A stretch of DNA of 64,000 nucleotides, from positions 1 to 64,000 of the forward strand of contig JABFRB010000043.1 of NCBI GenBank assembly GCA_013141385.1, written 5' to 3'. Both the position numbers and the translations under genes were made by a program. This DNA comes from Bacteroidales bacterium. Lineage in GTDB: Bacteria > Bacteroidota > Bacteroidia > Bacteroidales > Tenuifilaceae. Of this stretch, positions 55,141 through 64,000 are shown in pieces. The first letter of the stretch is position 1. Every line of letters starts with the position of its first letter. The notes below the pieces were generated by a model that was given only the letters and a program-made list of their open reading frames with translations, did no database searches and was not told the origin of the DNA.

Positions 55141-56907
55141 TTAAAGAAGATAGCTCTCCTTCTTTTTTGGTTCATCGAATTTATCGGTTTGGTACATTTC
55201 GAACTTAATGTCTTTTACCCTAATTTGAAGAGTTGTTTCTCCTCTAAAAATATTCTCAGTAATGGTATAACAAACATCAAAGGGTTTTCCTTCGTGAATA
55301 GTTCTGTAATGCTCAGCAAGTTGAAATGCAATAGCAGGATAAGATTTTGTTTTATCGGTATGAACCAAGGATAGTTTGATATGCTCCTTATCAGGACCAA
55401 CTAGGCGACCATCACCATTATCAGTAACGTTTTCGGTAACGAATACAGGCGACATGTTACCTGGACCAAAAGGTTGAAACTGTTTGAGAATCCGAAAGAA
55501 TTTATCGTTGATATCATCAAGCGATAGCTGCGCATCAATATCAATTTGAGGGATTAATAGCTCAGGGGTGATGGTTCTACTAACAATATCTTCAAACCTA
55601 TCCATGAATTGTTGAACCTTACTAACTTTCATGGTTAAACCTGCTGCGTACATGTGTCCTCCAAAACTTTCGAGCAAATCGGAGCACGATTCAATTGCTT
55701 GGTATAGGTCAAATCCATTAACCGAACGAGCTGAGCCAGTGGCTACGTCTCCCGATTGTGTAAGTACAACAGTTGGTCGATAGTAGGTTTCAATCAACCT
55801 TGATGCTACAATGCCCACAACCCCTTTGTGCCATGATGGGTTGAAAAGCACCGTTGCATTTCTATGTTGTGCCTTAGGATCTGATGCAATCATTCGGAGT
55901 GCCTCGTGGGTAATTGTGCGGTCTACGTTTTTGCGATCGTTGTTACAGGAATTTATTACCGATCCCATCTCAAATGCAACAAGATCATCACATGCACAAA
56001 GAAGATCAACAGCTGATTTCCCCGATTCCATTCTACCAGCAGCATTTATCCTTGGGCCAATTCGAAATACGATATCATCAATGGCAATCTGTTGCTTTTC
56101 AATACCTGCAATTTTTATAATAGATCGAAGTCCACGGCTTGGATTCTCATTCAATTTTTTTAAGCCGAAAAATGATAATACTCGATTTTCATCAATAACA
56201 GGAACAATATCGGATGCAATGCTAACCGCAACCAAATCGAGGTATTGGTAAAGTTCCTCCATTGGTATATTATTCTTCTGACAATACGCTTGAAGTAGTT
56301 TAAAACCCACACCGCACCCCGAAAGCTCTTTGAATGGGTATTTACAGTCGAGTCGCTTAGGATCAAGAACGGCAATAGCTTGTGGTATTAGTTCACCGGG
56401 TAAGTGGTGATCGCAAATAATAAAATCGATTTTACGGAGATTGGCATAAGTTATTTTTTCGTTGGCTTTAATGCCACAATCAAGCGCAATTATTAGACTA
56501 TATCCATTCTCGGCAGCGTAATCAATACCTTTTAGAGAAATGCCATACCCTTCGGTGTACCTATCGGGGATGTAGTATCCAATTTTTGAGTATTTTTTTT
56601 GGAAGAACGAGTAGATAAGTGCAACAGCAGTTGTTCCATCTACATCATAATCACCATAAACCAAAATCCTCTCATTGCCGCGTATTGCCCTCTCTATGCG
56701 CTCTACAGCAGCCTGCATATCCTTCATCAGATATGGATCGTAGAGATCTTCAAGGGCAGGGCGGAAGAATTTTTTTGCCTCGTCATAGGTTGATATTTCG
56801 CGCTGAACCAGTAGCGTTGCAAGAACTCGTTCAACCCCAAGCACCTCTGCTAAATGATTGATAGTGTCAGGGTTTCCCTTATCCTTATATACCCACCTTT
56901 TTTCCAT
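55141..56907 (-). CDS. recJ: Single-stranded-DNA-specific exonuclease RecJ
   Basis: 588 residues, DHH superfamily. Motifs: VYGDYDVDGTTAV, IALDCGI, FIICDHHLPGE, and the DHHA1 region VVGIVASRLIETYYRPT then FGGHMYAAGLTM. Normal length. 5'-3' exonuclease acting in recombination and repair. Divergent from no close neighbour; single-gene unit between GNAT and lipB. Confidence 0.95.
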   Translation of the reverse strand: MEKRWVYKDKGNPDTINHLAEVLGVERVLATLLVQREISTYDEAKKFFRPALEDLYDPYLMKDMQAAVERIERAIRGNERILVYGDYDVDGTTAVALIYSFFQKKYSKIGYYIPDRYTEGYGISLKGIDYAAENGYSLIIALDCGIKANEKITYANLRKIDFIICDHHLPGELIPQAIAVLDPKRLDCKYPFKELSGCGVGFKLLQAYCQKNNIPMEELYQYLDLVAVSIASDIVPVIDENRVLSFFGLKKLNENPSRGLRSIIKIAGIEKQQIAIDDIVFRIGPRINAAGRMESGKSAVDLLCACDDLVAFEMGSVINSCNNDRKNVDRTITHEALRMIASDPKAQHRNATVLFNPSWHKGVVGIVASRLIETYYRPTVVLTQSGDVATGSARSVNGFDLYQAIESCSDLLESFGGHMYAAGLTMKVSKVQQFMDRFEDIVSRTITPELLIPQIDIDAQLSLDDINDKFFRILKQFQPFGPGNMSPVFVTENVTDNGDGRLVGPDKEHIKLSLVHTDKTKSYPAIAFQLAEHYRTIHEGKPFDVCYTITENIFRGETTLQIRVKDIKFEMYQTDKFDEPKKKESYLL

Positions 56908-56962
56908 GTTCTAAAAATACGTTTTTTAAAGCTAAACTCAAACGGAAAGAATGAAGCAATTT

Positions 56963-57643
56963 TTATTTTTTATAATTAAAGTCAAATTCACTGACAAAGA
57001 GTTTTTTAAGGTCGTTTTTTACTGCCAACATGTCAATTTGTCTCCCAATCTCTTGTTGCAAAGAGGTTACCCCTTTATCCATAAAACCGCAAGGGTTTAT
57101 ATAGCCAAAATAATCAAGGTTTGTATTGATATTAAATGCTAACCCGTGCATTGTAACAAAACGGCTTGCCCTTACACCAATAGCACAAATTTTGCGCTCT
57201 CGACCTTTAATACCAACATCTAGCCAAACACCAGTTGCTCCTTGAAGTCTAGTTGCTTTTATACTATAACTCTCAAGGAAACGAATTATTACCTCCTCAA
57301 GTTTATGAATATAATCCTTAAGGGTAATTCCAAATGCTTCCAAATTGAGGATTGGGTATATAACTATTTGCCCTGGGCCATGGTAGGTAATATCACCTCC
57401 TCTATTGATCTTGTAATATGTGGCGTTGATTTGCTTGAGCATCTCTTCGCTGATGAGTAAATTGGATCTCTCGCCACTTTTGCCGAGTGTATACACATGT
57501 GGATGTTCGCAGAAAAGGAGGTAGTGCAAATCACCTTTTGCGGTCATTTTTTGTTGTATCACCTTCTCGAAAAGTTCCTCCTGATAATCCCAAGCCTTTT
57601 TATAATCAATTAATCTAAGATCTTCAAAAATTACTTGTTGCAT
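56963..57643 (-). CDS. lipB: Octanoyltransferase LipB
   Basis: 226 residues. Motifs: YTLGKSGERSNLL, RGGDITYHGPGQIVIYPILN, KICAIGVRASRFVTMHGLAF (active-site Lys) and INPCGFMDKGVTSL (active-site Cys). Transfers octanoyl from ACP to lipoyl domains. Followed upstream by lipA on the same strand. Confidence 0.94.
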   Translation of the reverse strand: MQQVIFEDLRLIDYKKAWDYQEELFEKVIQQKMTAKGDLHYLLFCEHPHVYTLGKSGERSNLLISEEMLKQINATYYKINRGGDITYHGPGQIVIYPILNLEAFGITLKDYIHKLEEVIIRFLESYSIKATRLQGATGVWLDVGIKGRERKICAIGVRASRFVTMHGLAFNINTNLDYFGYINPCGFMDKGVTSLQQEIGRQIDMLAVKNDLKKLFVSEFDFNYKK

Positions 57644-57692
57644 TTATATTGTTAACTTTATTTATATACAAACAATGCAAACGGTTAAAGTG

Positions 57693-58556
57693 TTAACCAT
57701 TGTTTTGGTTTTTTAAATGAGCCTGTTCTGCGTGGTACGATGAACGAACCAATGGGCCAGATTCGGCAAATAAAAAACCTTTTTCCAGTGCGGCCTTTTT
57801 GTAAAATTCAAATTCTTCAGGCTCAACATACCGCTCAACCTTTAAATTACCATTACGTGGTTGAAGGTACTGGCCAATTGTAATATACTTACAGCCTACT
57901 GCAATTAAATCATCTAAAGTCTGTAAAACCTCCTCCTTGGTTTCACCTAACCCAAGCATGATACCCGATTTAGCAACATGATCCTTTTTACCAATATGTT
58001 CAATAACGCTTAAACTGGTACGGTATTTTGCCTTAGTACGAACCAGCGGGGTTAATCGTTCAACCGTTTCTAGGTTGTGTCCAATTATGTGAGGTTTTGA
58101 CTCAAGGAAGATATCTAGTAATTCAATTTTGCCACTAAAATCGGGTATTAGAACCTCAACTCTAGTATTTGCATTTTGTTTTTTTACCTCTAAGATAGTT
58201 TCACGCCAATGTGCAGCACCCTGATCTGCAAGATCATCACGGGTAACCGAAGTGATTACGCAGTGCTTTAGCTCCATCAGTTTAACTGACATTGCAACAT
58301 TAAAAGGCTCTAGTGGATCGGGAGGAAGTGGTTTTCCTGTGGCTGTTGCGCAGAATCCGCAAGAACGGGTACAGGTATCACCCAGAATCATAAAGGTTGC
58401 AGTTCCATTTCCCCAGCATTCTCCTATATTCGGGCACATTCCACTGCTGCAAATCGTATGTAACTTATGATTTTTTACAATATTACTTACCCTTGTGTAA
58501 CCCTCACCGCTTGGTAATTTTATTTTGAGCCATGAGGGTTTTCTTGGAGCATTCAT
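57693..58556 (-). CDS. lipA: Lipoyl synthase LipA
   Basis: 287 residues, radical SAM. Auxiliary cluster Cys pattern in CSSGMCPNIGEC, SAM cluster in CTRSCGFC, and the C-terminal GPLVRSSYHAE with the serine ligand. Inserts two sulphurs into octanoyl-lysine. 49 nt from lipB, so the pair is cotranscribed. Salvage by lplA also present in this genome. Confidence 0.95.
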   Translation of the reverse strand: MNAPRKPSWLKIKLPSGEGYTRVSNIVKNHKLHTICSSGMCPNIGECWGNGTATFMILGDTCTRSCGFCATATGKPLPPDPLEPFNVAMSVKLMELKHCVITSVTRDDLADQGAAHWRETILEVKKQNANTRVEVLIPDFSGKIELLDIFLESKPHIIGHNLETVERLTPLVRTKAKYRTSLSVIEHIGKKDHVAKSGIMLGLGETKEEVLQTLDDLIAVGCKYITIGQYLQPRNGNLKVERYVEPEEFEFYKKAALEKGFLFAESGPLVRSSYHAEQAHLKNQNNG

Positions 58557-58802
58557 TAACGGAAAATTTGTGCAAAAAAACGAAAAAAAAATGGTTTAAT
58601 CTTGGTAATTGAGTAGAATCATTCTAAAAAAGATTTATTCCTACTTCTGCTTAGTGAGTTACTAAGGCAGCTATTTATTTAAGATGGTACACCTTCTTTG
58701 ATTGTAAAAAAATGCAGGAATGAAAATGCGTTGGCTAAATTTATATCTAATATTACATTGATAATCAGGTGATAAATAAAATAAAAATTAATAATTATAA
58801 AA

Positions 58803-58837
58803 ATAGTTGTATGACTATAAAGATAGTTATAAATTTG
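58803..58837 (+). promoter_or_regulatory. Putative BlaI operator and promoter
   Basis: An imperfect dyad atagttgtatgactat (58803-58818), a second atagttat at 58823-58830, and the -7-like box TAAATTTG at 58830-58837, only 4 nt before the BlaI-like start. The dyad could be the autorepressor site; a leaderless or near-leaderless message is implied if the box is real. Confidence 0.45.
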
Positions 58838-58841
58838 TTCC

Positions 58842-59225
58842 ATGGAAAGTAAAGAGTTAACAAAAGCGGAAGAACAAGTAATGCAATATCTATGGAACAT
58901 TAAAAAGGGTTTCTTAAAAGATATTGTCGATCAATTCCCCGAACCGAAACCTGCCTATACAACCGTTTCTACAGTTATTCGGGTTATGGTGAAAAAGGGG
59001 TTTATCGGGTTTAATTCATATGGTAAAATTCACGAATATTTTCCTTTGATTGCTAAAGGTGAATATTTTCAGAACCATGTAAAATCGTTAATTAATAATT
59101 ATTTTAATGGTTCTGCCCCTGAGTTTGCATCGTGTTTTGCAAACGAACAGTTGAATCTTTCAGAGCTGGAAGAGATTAAAAAGTTAATTGATGAGAAGAT
59201 AAAGAGTATTAAATCAAATAAATAA
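58842..59225 (+). CDS. BlaI/MecI-family transcriptional repressor
   Basis: 127 residues of the penicillinase-repressor type: winged-helix start ELTKAEEQVMQYLWNIKKGF, PKPAYTTVSTVIRVMVKKGF and the C-terminal dimer region ending SELEEIKKLIDEKIKSIKS. Represses its own operon and is released by cleavage when the adjacent M56 sensor is activated. The stop is 2 nt before the M56 gene, so the two are co-translated. Confidence 0.9.
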   Translation: MESKELTKAEEQVMQYLWNIKKGFLKDIVDQFPEPKPAYTTVSTVIRVMVKKGFIGFNSYGKIHEYFPLIAKGEYFQNHVKSLINNYFNGSAPEFASCFANEQLNLSELEEIKKLIDEKIKSIKSNK

Positions 59226-59227
59226 TC

Positions 59228-60541
59228 ATGATCATTTACTTTTGGTATCTTATTAAGGTATCTATTTGCCTTATAGTACTATATGTATTCTATATTACAG
59301 TATTAAAGCATAGTACATTTTTTATTTTAAATAGAATTTATCTTATAACAGGCCTTCTTCTCTCTTTTACTATTCCAATTCTAAAGTTATCAATATTTGA
59401 GGTTCAATCGTCCTCTATGCTATCAACAATATCAGGTATAGTGTCGGATGAGCCGGAGTATTTAATTTTTCAATCACAAACCTTATCGAATGGTATAAAT
59501 ACAATAAACTACCCGTTGGTACTGACAATAATCTATTTTTTCGGGGTATCAGTACTACTTTTTAAACTTTTACTTTCCATTTCCAAGGTTATTTTGGTAA
59601 AGGGTAAAGTGGAAAATTATCGGATAGGCATGTTCAGAATTGTAAAAACGGATTCAATAATACCTTTTTCGTTTTTTAACATGATTTTTTTACCGAAAGC
59701 TGAAAGCAACCCAATGATCATTGAACATGAGATGGCGCATGTTAGGCAAGCCCATTGGTTCGATTTGATCTTAACCGAAATAGCCTCAATATTACTTTGG
59801 TTTAACCCTTTTGTTCCTCTTTACAAAAGTTCGCTCAAACTTCAGCACGAGTATCTTGCCGATTCGTATGTAGTTAAAAATAATAAACGAATCGAAAATT
59901 ATCTCGATTGCATGTTAAAGCAAATACAGATTGTGAGTTCGGGCGTTCTTACCAGTCAATTTTATTATAAAACAATTAAAAAGCGAATTACTATGATCAC
60001 TAAAAATAAAACATCTTTAAAATATTTGGGAGTTTACTTTTTGGCTTTGCCGCTTGTTTGCATGTTACTATTTGCTTTTACAACGAACAATTACAAATCG
60101 CCATTGACTCAGAGTAACATTGCAATTATAGACTCCGATGAGTTTCAACCATCTATCTACCCAATTAATAAAAAGAGCGTGAAGATGACTGCTAATTATG
60201 GTGAGTGGGTAAATCCTGTTTCCAAGAAAAAGGATTTTCACTACGGAATCGATTTAGCAGCAAAGGAGGGAGAGGAGATAATGAGTACGGCAAAAGGAAC
60301 AGTCGTTGAGGCTACATTCGATTCAAAGAAGGGTAATTATGTGTTGATTAAGCATAACGATATGTTTTCTACTTTTTATTCCCATTTAAAAAGTATTTCG
60401 GTAAAGGTTGGCGAAACCCTAGAAAAAGGTCAAGTTATTGGCTATGTTGGAAGTTCAGGTATTTCAACTGGATCGCATTTACACTATGAGGTTATTAAGA
60501 ATGGCGAGAGAGTAAATCCTAATGATTATATACCTAAATAA
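59228..60541 (+). CDS. BlaR1-like M56 peptidase fused to an M23 (LytM) domain
   Basis: 437 residues. Four membrane helices (ISICLIVLYVFYITVL, IYLITGLLLSFTIPIL, ...) with the cytosolic M56 zinc motif IEHEMAHVRQAHWFDLI (HExxH near residue 166). After a further helix (YLGVYFLALPLVCMLLFAFT) the exported C-terminal ~160 residues are an M23 peptidase: HYGIDLAAKEGE (H-x3-D), TFYSHLKS and GSHLHYEV (HxH). The usual beta-lactam-binding domain is replaced. The exported domain may sense or cut peptidoglycan, and the M56 part would cleave BlaI. Confidence 0.88.
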   Translation: MIIYFWYLIKVSICLIVLYVFYITVLKHSTFFILNRIYLITGLLLSFTIPILKLSIFEVQSSSMLSTISGIVSDEPEYLIFQSQTLSNGINTINYPLVLTIIYFFGVSVLLFKLLLSISKVILVKGKVENYRIGMFRIVKTDSIIPFSFFNMIFLPKAESNPMIIEHEMAHVRQAHWFDLILTEIASILLWFNPFVPLYKSSLKLQHEYLADSYVVKNNKRIENYLDCMLKQIQIVSSGVLTSQFYYKTIKKRITMITKNKTSLKYLGVYFLALPLVCMLLFAFTTNNYKSPLTQSNIAIIDSDEFQPSIYPINKKSVKMTANYGEWVNPVSKKKDFHYGIDLAAKEGEEIMSTAKGTVVEATFDSKKGNYVLIKHNDMFSTFYSHLKSISVKVGETLEKGQVIGYVGSSGISTGSHLHYEVIKNGERVNPNDYIPK

Positions 60542-60596
60542 CGTGAATTCGATTTAAGTATTCATCTTGATTTTAAGAATAGCTGATTGTTGCTTT

Positions 60597-60663
60597 GTCA
60601 TGCTGAACGGAGTGAGGCATCTGTTTTATCGATGACCAGATCCTTCGCTTCGCTCAGGATGAC
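60597..60663. repeat. Dispersed foldback repeat, copy 2
   Basis: Same unit as 23588-23640 (gtcatgctgaacggagtgag... ...gctcaggatgac), with 14 extra bases in the centre (including ttttatcgatga). Flanks tgctttgt and ttacattga are also shared. Inverted-repeat arms of ~26 bp. Confidence 0.8.
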
Positions 60664-60735
60664 ATCTTACATTGAGTTGAGGTTAAATATCTTCATTTTT
60701 CATTTTTCATTATTCTCTATTCCCTTTCCTTTTGG

Positions 60736-60743
60736 TATATTTG
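60736..60743 (+). promoter_or_regulatory. Promoter -7 box of lysS
   Basis: TATATTTG fits TAnnTTTG and lies 19 nt before the start. No -33 TTTG. Confidence 0.5.
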
Positions 60744-60762
60744 CGGGCTAATTATTTTAAAA

Positions 60763-62484
60763 ATGAATGGTTTAGAACTAAACGAGCAGGAGATAATCCG
60801 CCGTCAATCGCTTGACGAATTAAGGAAGTTGGGTATTGATCCTTATCCTGCAGCACAATTCCCAGTATCGCATCTTTCATCAGATATCATTGCGAATTTC
60901 GAAAAGATGTGTGAGGATAAGGCTGAGGTTATTGTTGCCGGAAGAATTATGGCACGCCGTATTATGGGTAGCGCATCCTTCTTCGAACTTCAGGATGAGA
61001 AAGGAAAGATCCAGATTTATGTGAAACGTGATGATATTTGTCCCGATGAAGATAAAACTCTTTACAATACTGTTTTTAAGAGACTTTTAGATATTGGAGA
61101 TATAGTAGGCGTGAAGGGCTTTGTATTTCGCACTCAGATGGGTGAGGAATCGGTTCATGCTCAGGAGTTAAAACTTCTATCTAAATCAATAAAACCCCTT
61201 CCAATTGTTAAGGAGAAAGATGGTCAGGTATTCGATGCGTTCTCTGATCCAGAGCAGCGTTATCGCCAGCGTTATGTTGATTTAATTGTTAACCCTCAGG
61301 TTCGTGAAGTATTCATTAAGAGAACCAAACTGATGAATACTCTAAGAGATTTCTATAATTCAAAAGGTTATATAGAGGTTGAAACGCCTATTCTACAGCC
61401 TATTCCAGGGGGAGCAACTGCCCGACCATTTATAACACATCATAATGCTCTTGATATTCCATTATACCTGCGTATAGCCAATGAACTTTACCTAAAACGT
61501 TTAATTGTCGGCGGATTTGCAGGAGTATACGAGTTCTCTAAGGATTTCCGTAACGAGGGGATGGACAGAACCCATAACCCAGAGTTTACCGTTATGGAGA
61601 TTTACGTTGCCTTCAAGGATTATTTCTGGATGATGGATTTTACCGAGGAGATGATTGAGCGTGTAGCCATGGCTCTTCACGGAAAAACCAAGGTGCCAGT
61701 TGGCGAAAATGAGATTGACTTTAAACGCCCTTACCGCCGTATCACAATGATTGATGCAATTAAGGAGTACGCAGGAGTTGATATTAGCGGAATGGGAGAG
61801 GAGCAGCTACGTAAGGTTTGTAAGGATTTAGCCATTGAGGTAGATAATACAATGGGTAAGGGCAAGCTGATTGATACCATTTTTGGGGAGAAGTGCGAGC
61901 ATAACTTTATCCAACCAACATTTATAATGGATTACCCCATTGAGATGTCACCACTGTGTAAACGCCATAGGAGTAATCCAGAGCTAACAGAGCGATTCGA
62001 GCTGATGGTTAATGGCAAGGAGCTTTGCAACGCATACAGCGAACTGAACGATCCAATCGATCAGCTGGAGCGATTCCAAGATCAGCTTAAATTAAGCGAA
62101 AAAGGCGATAACGAGGCGATGTTCATTGATATGGATTTTGTTCGTGCTTTGGAGTATGGTATGCCAACCTGCTCAGGTATGGGTATTGGTATTGATAGGT
62201 TGACGATGTTTATGACCAACCAACCATCCATTCAGGATGTGCTATTTTTCCCACAGATGCGCCCAGAGAAGAAGGCTGTTAAGGATTCCGATGAGGCTTA
62301 CACCGCAAAGGGTATTCCTGCGGAATGGGTTCCAGTACTTCAAAAGATGAGTTTTACTACAGTTGCTTCATTATCCAATGTTGCACCGGGGAAACTCTTT
62401 AATGATATTTGCGGTTATAATAAGAAGAATAAGCTTGGCCTACAGAATCCTTCCATGGAGGATGTTAAGAAATGGGTTGAGTAG
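60763..62484 (+). CDS. lysS: Lysyl-tRNA synthetase (class II)
   Basis: 573 residues. OB-fold anticodon domain ([21 protein letters not shown]), class II motifs [15 protein letters not shown] and the C-terminal [15 protein letters not shown]. An extra ~70 residues after motif 3 ([26 protein letters not shown]...) resemble a helical/HhH-like tail found in Bacteroidota LysS. Charges tRNA-Lys. Followed by a strong terminator. Confidence 0.96.
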   Translation: MNGLELNEQEIIRRQSLDELRKLGIDPYPAAQFPVSHLSSDIIANFEKMCEDKAEVIVAGRIMARRIMGSASFFELQDEKGKIQIYVKRDDICPDEDKTLYNTVFKRLLDIGDIVGVKGFVFRTQMGEESVHAQELKLLSKSIKPLPIVKEKDGQVFDAFSDPEQRYRQRYVDLIVNPQVREVFIKRTKLMNTLRDFYNSKGYIEVETPILQPIPGGATARPFITHHNALDIPLYLRIANELYLKRLIVGGFAGVYEFSKDFRNEGMDRTHNPEFTVMEIYVAFKDYFWMMDFTEEMIERVAMALHGKTKVPVGENEIDFKRPYRRITMIDAIKEYAGVDISGMGEEQLRKVCKDLAIEVDNTMGKGKLIDTIFGEKCEHNFIQPTFIMDYPIEMSPLCKRHRSNPELTERFELMVNGKELCNAYSELNDPIDQLERFQDQLKLSEKGDNEAMFIDMDFVRALEYGMPTCSGMGIGIDRLTMFMTNQPSIQDVLFFPQMRPEKKAVKDSDEAYTAKGIPAEWVPVLQKMSFTTVASLSNVAPGKLFNDICGYNKKNKLGLQNPSMEDVKKWVE

Positions 62485-62503
62485 TATTTTAAACGATAAA
62501 AAG

Positions 62504-62540
62504 AAGGGTGTCCAACTAGCGGAGGACACCCTTTTTTATT
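62504..62540 (+). terminator. Rho-independent terminator of lysS
   Basis: aagggtgtcc / ggacaccctt stem (62504-62513 and 62524-62533) with a 10-base loop, then a T-run. Confidence 0.9.
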
Positions 62541-63138
62541 TGTACCCCCTTTCCGATAAGGTTTCCAAATATTCAATTCCCAGAAATTTAATTTTCTTCA
62601 TGGATAGCTCCAATCAGCATTTATGAAGAGGACATTAATCATTTACGCAGATATTTAGACAATCTCTCAATTGTATATGACAATGAAGAAATTAAAATCG
62701 ACATGAGCGAAATGATAATTGACAGACGAGAAACAGCAATCGACATGAGAGAAATAACAATCGACAGATGAGAAACAACAATCGACATGAGAGAAATAAT
62801 AATCGACAGACGAGAAACAACGATCGACATGAGAGAAATGACAATCGACAAGAGGGAAATTAAAAATTAAAAGTGAAAAGTGAAAAATTAAAGGTGAAGG
62901 GTGAAAAGAGGGAGGAGGGAAATGAAAAGATAAAAGTGAAGAGTGAAAAATGAAAGATGAAGAGTGAATAGAGGGAGATATTGATTCAAATCTTACAGAT
63001 GATATTGTTTAATTGAATATCGATATATTAAGATTAAAAAATGTTTTTAAAATATTTGGTGGTTTTCAATGAGTTTTATAATTTTATGATAGGAAATGTA
63101 ATTTATATCTATTGGATAATCAATTAAAAGGTTGATGT
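62541..63138. other. Repeat-rich region upstream of the last gene
   Basis: 62541-62690 no gene. 62690-62860 holds 21-nt tandem repeats; 62860-62985 is purine-rich with gtgaa-type words; 62986-63138 AT-rich. Both strands are nearly open over the tandem repeats because the unit is a multiple of three; no real gene is inferred. Confidence 0.6.
62690..62860. repeat. 21-nt tandem repeat array
   Basis: About eight units alternate between two related forms, atcgacatgagagaaataac-like and atcgacagacgagaaacaac-like. Each is 21 nt, so every frame is periodic: one strand would read IDMREITIDRRETT-type peptide (with one TGA), the other MSIVISLMSIVVSRLSI-type. Followed by a purine-rich tract of aagtgaaaagtg words. 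Confidence 0.85.
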
Positions 63139-64000
63139 ATGAATATACGGCAGGAGAGTAAGGATAGGATGTATCTTGTGGTAAAGCAATATCTAACTGC
63201 AAATGACCAAGCGGTAAGCGAACTACCAAACTATTTGGAGTATTTTACAATTTTTCAAGGCATTATTGATGAGATAGATGTTTGGGCGGAACAACAGATG
63301 ATAAGTAAGAAAGGGATTTCTGTACATAAGAAGAAGCAGCGGGCAGCACTTGTTGTACTATGTGCCGATACATCGAGAAGGATAACAGCTTACGCAAAAC
63401 ATGCGAATGATCTGGTTTTGCTGAAAGAGATTAGGTTTACGGAGAGCGAGCTGAAAAAGACGGCCGATACGATTCTTAGGGATAATGCACAGGGTATATA
63501 CGATCGTACACAGGTAAATCTAACCGCACTTGAGCCTTACGGGTTAACGGCTGCTACACAAACAGCTCTTCAGAATGCGATTAACGCTTTTGTTACCTCA
63601 ATTCCAAAACCACGGTTGGGTATTACGAATAAGAAGCAGAGCACTGCTAAGCTGGCAAAATTATTTGATGCTGCCGATGAGGCGTTGGATAGTATTGATA
63701 CTATTATTGAGATTGTGAGGGTTGCTGATGCAAATTTCTATAATGGCTACAAAACTGTACGGAAGATTATTGAATTGGGTAAGGGCTCACTGGTGCTAAA
63801 GGTTCTTGTAACCGATGCGCAAACGGGTGAACCGCTAGCCAATGTTACCCTTACCATTACACCCGATGATGGGCAACAGAGGAGTGCTAGCCAAACCGCT
63901 AAGCAGAGTATAGTTCATAAAACGGCTAAGGGGGGAGGGCTAAACGTGAAGAGCATGGAGGATGGTAAGTATGTGGTTACCGCACAGAAGCCTGGGTATA
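63139..64000 (+). CDS. Large uncharacterised protein, 5' part (runs off the window)
   Basis: From ATG 63139 the frame is open to the window end, giving 287 residues. The first ~210 residues are helical and cytoplasmic-looking (MNIRQESKDRMYLVVKQYL, KKKQRAALVVLCADTSRRI). Then follows a segment beginning LVLKVLVTDAQTGEPLANVT, which looks like a carboxypeptidase-regulatory-like or Ig-type beta domain. No signal peptide. Function not recognised. The tandem-repeat block immediately upstream often accompanies such genes in Bacteroidota, to my recollection. Confidence 0.75.
   Translation, partial: MNIRQESKDRMYLVVKQYLTANDQAVSELPNYLEYFTIFQGIIDEIDVWAEQQMISKKGISVHKKKQRAALVVLCADTSRRITAYAKHANDLVLLKEIRFTESELKKTADTILRDNAQGIYDRTQVNLTALEPYGLTAATQTALQNAINAFVTSIPKPRLGITNKKQSTAKLAKLFDAADEALDSIDTIIEIVRVADANFYNGYKTVRKIIELGKGSLVLKVLVTDAQTGEPLANVTLTITPDDGQQRSASQTAKQSIVHKTAKGGGLNVKSMEDGKYVVTAQKPGY

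Noticed and set aside
62639-62851. 70-residue hydrophobic minus-strand protein made of MSIVISLMSIVV-type repeats
   Set aside because: Arises from the 21-nt tandem repeat, which keeps frames open by periodicity; no start signal or family.
1-64000. tRNA, rRNA genes and CRISPR arrays
   Set aside because: Looked for T-loop words, rRNA-like blocks and regularly spaced repeats; none seen. The 21-nt array at 62.7 kb has no spacers.

Overview
The window looks like a chromosome segment from a member of the Bacteroidota. Supporting this: TAnnTTTG-type promoter boxes, small AT-rich intergenic foldbacks, DUF4492 upstream of cydA, ComEA-like helix-hairpin-helix outer-membrane proteins, BlaI/M56 pairs, and a fused IcmF mutase beside a butyrate kinase. 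No tRNA, rRNA or CRISPR array was seen. The gene set (cytochrome bd oxidase, aconitase-isocitrate dehydrogenase-citrate synthase, malate:quinone-oxidoreductase-like enzyme, proline dehydrogenase, IcmF) suggests an organism that respires at low oxygen and also handles short-chain acyl-CoAs.

Layout. 0.5-12 kb is accessory-rich: a RelE/ParE module whose toxin is interrupted by an amber codon, a PIN-type toxin-antitoxin pair, an FG-GAP repeat lipoprotein, a methyltransferase, and a compact operon of a radical SAM/SPASM-like protein, a TIR-TPR protein and a stand-alone TIR protein. That operon is bracketed by two 140-bp direct copies of the 3' end of the neighbouring helix-hairpin-helix gene, as expected for an island inserted at a gene 3' end. 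11-14.4 kb has an outer-membrane protein, purE, a decayed ISL3 transposase and a GNAT. 14.5-17.7 kb is a four-gene cytochrome bd operon with DUF4492 first and a 42-aa membrane peptide last. 17.9-27.5 kb is mostly housekeeping: two acyltransferases, proline dehydrogenase, an MBL hydrolase, lplA, PAP2, obg, adk and hpt. 28-35 kb has a dicarboxylate/amino-acid symporter, a two-gene metal-transport unit (NRAMP-related transporter plus MgtE-like cytosolic domain), a VOC protein, Fic, and a frameshifted methyltransferase-like gene. 35-37.7 kb is a second accessory patch with a FRG/DUF6602 pair. 37.9-45.2 kb holds a TPR protein and the TCA genes. 46.5-52.4 kb is the acyl-CoA dehydrogenase / IcmF / butyrate-kinase-like group. 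52.4-55.1 kb is accessory (BtrH-like protein, amber-interrupted SRPBCC gene, GNAT). 55.1-62.5 kb has recJ, lipB, lipA, a BlaI / M56-M23 fusion pair and lysS. The window ends in tandem repeats and the 5' part of a large uncharacterised gene.

Most notable candidates: (1) the radical SAM + TIR-TPR + TIR operon, which resembles in composition the actinobacterial FxSxx-COOH (Fxs) systems but lacks a visible precursor peptide; (2) an NRAMP-type transporter whose metal-site residues match the magnesium-type (NRMT) pattern, coupled to a free MgtE sensor domain; (3) possible new cytochrome bd accessory peptide; (4) a butyrate kinase homologue whose first phosphate-binding motif is rewritten. All functional statements are from reading the sequence and family knowledge; no database search was run.
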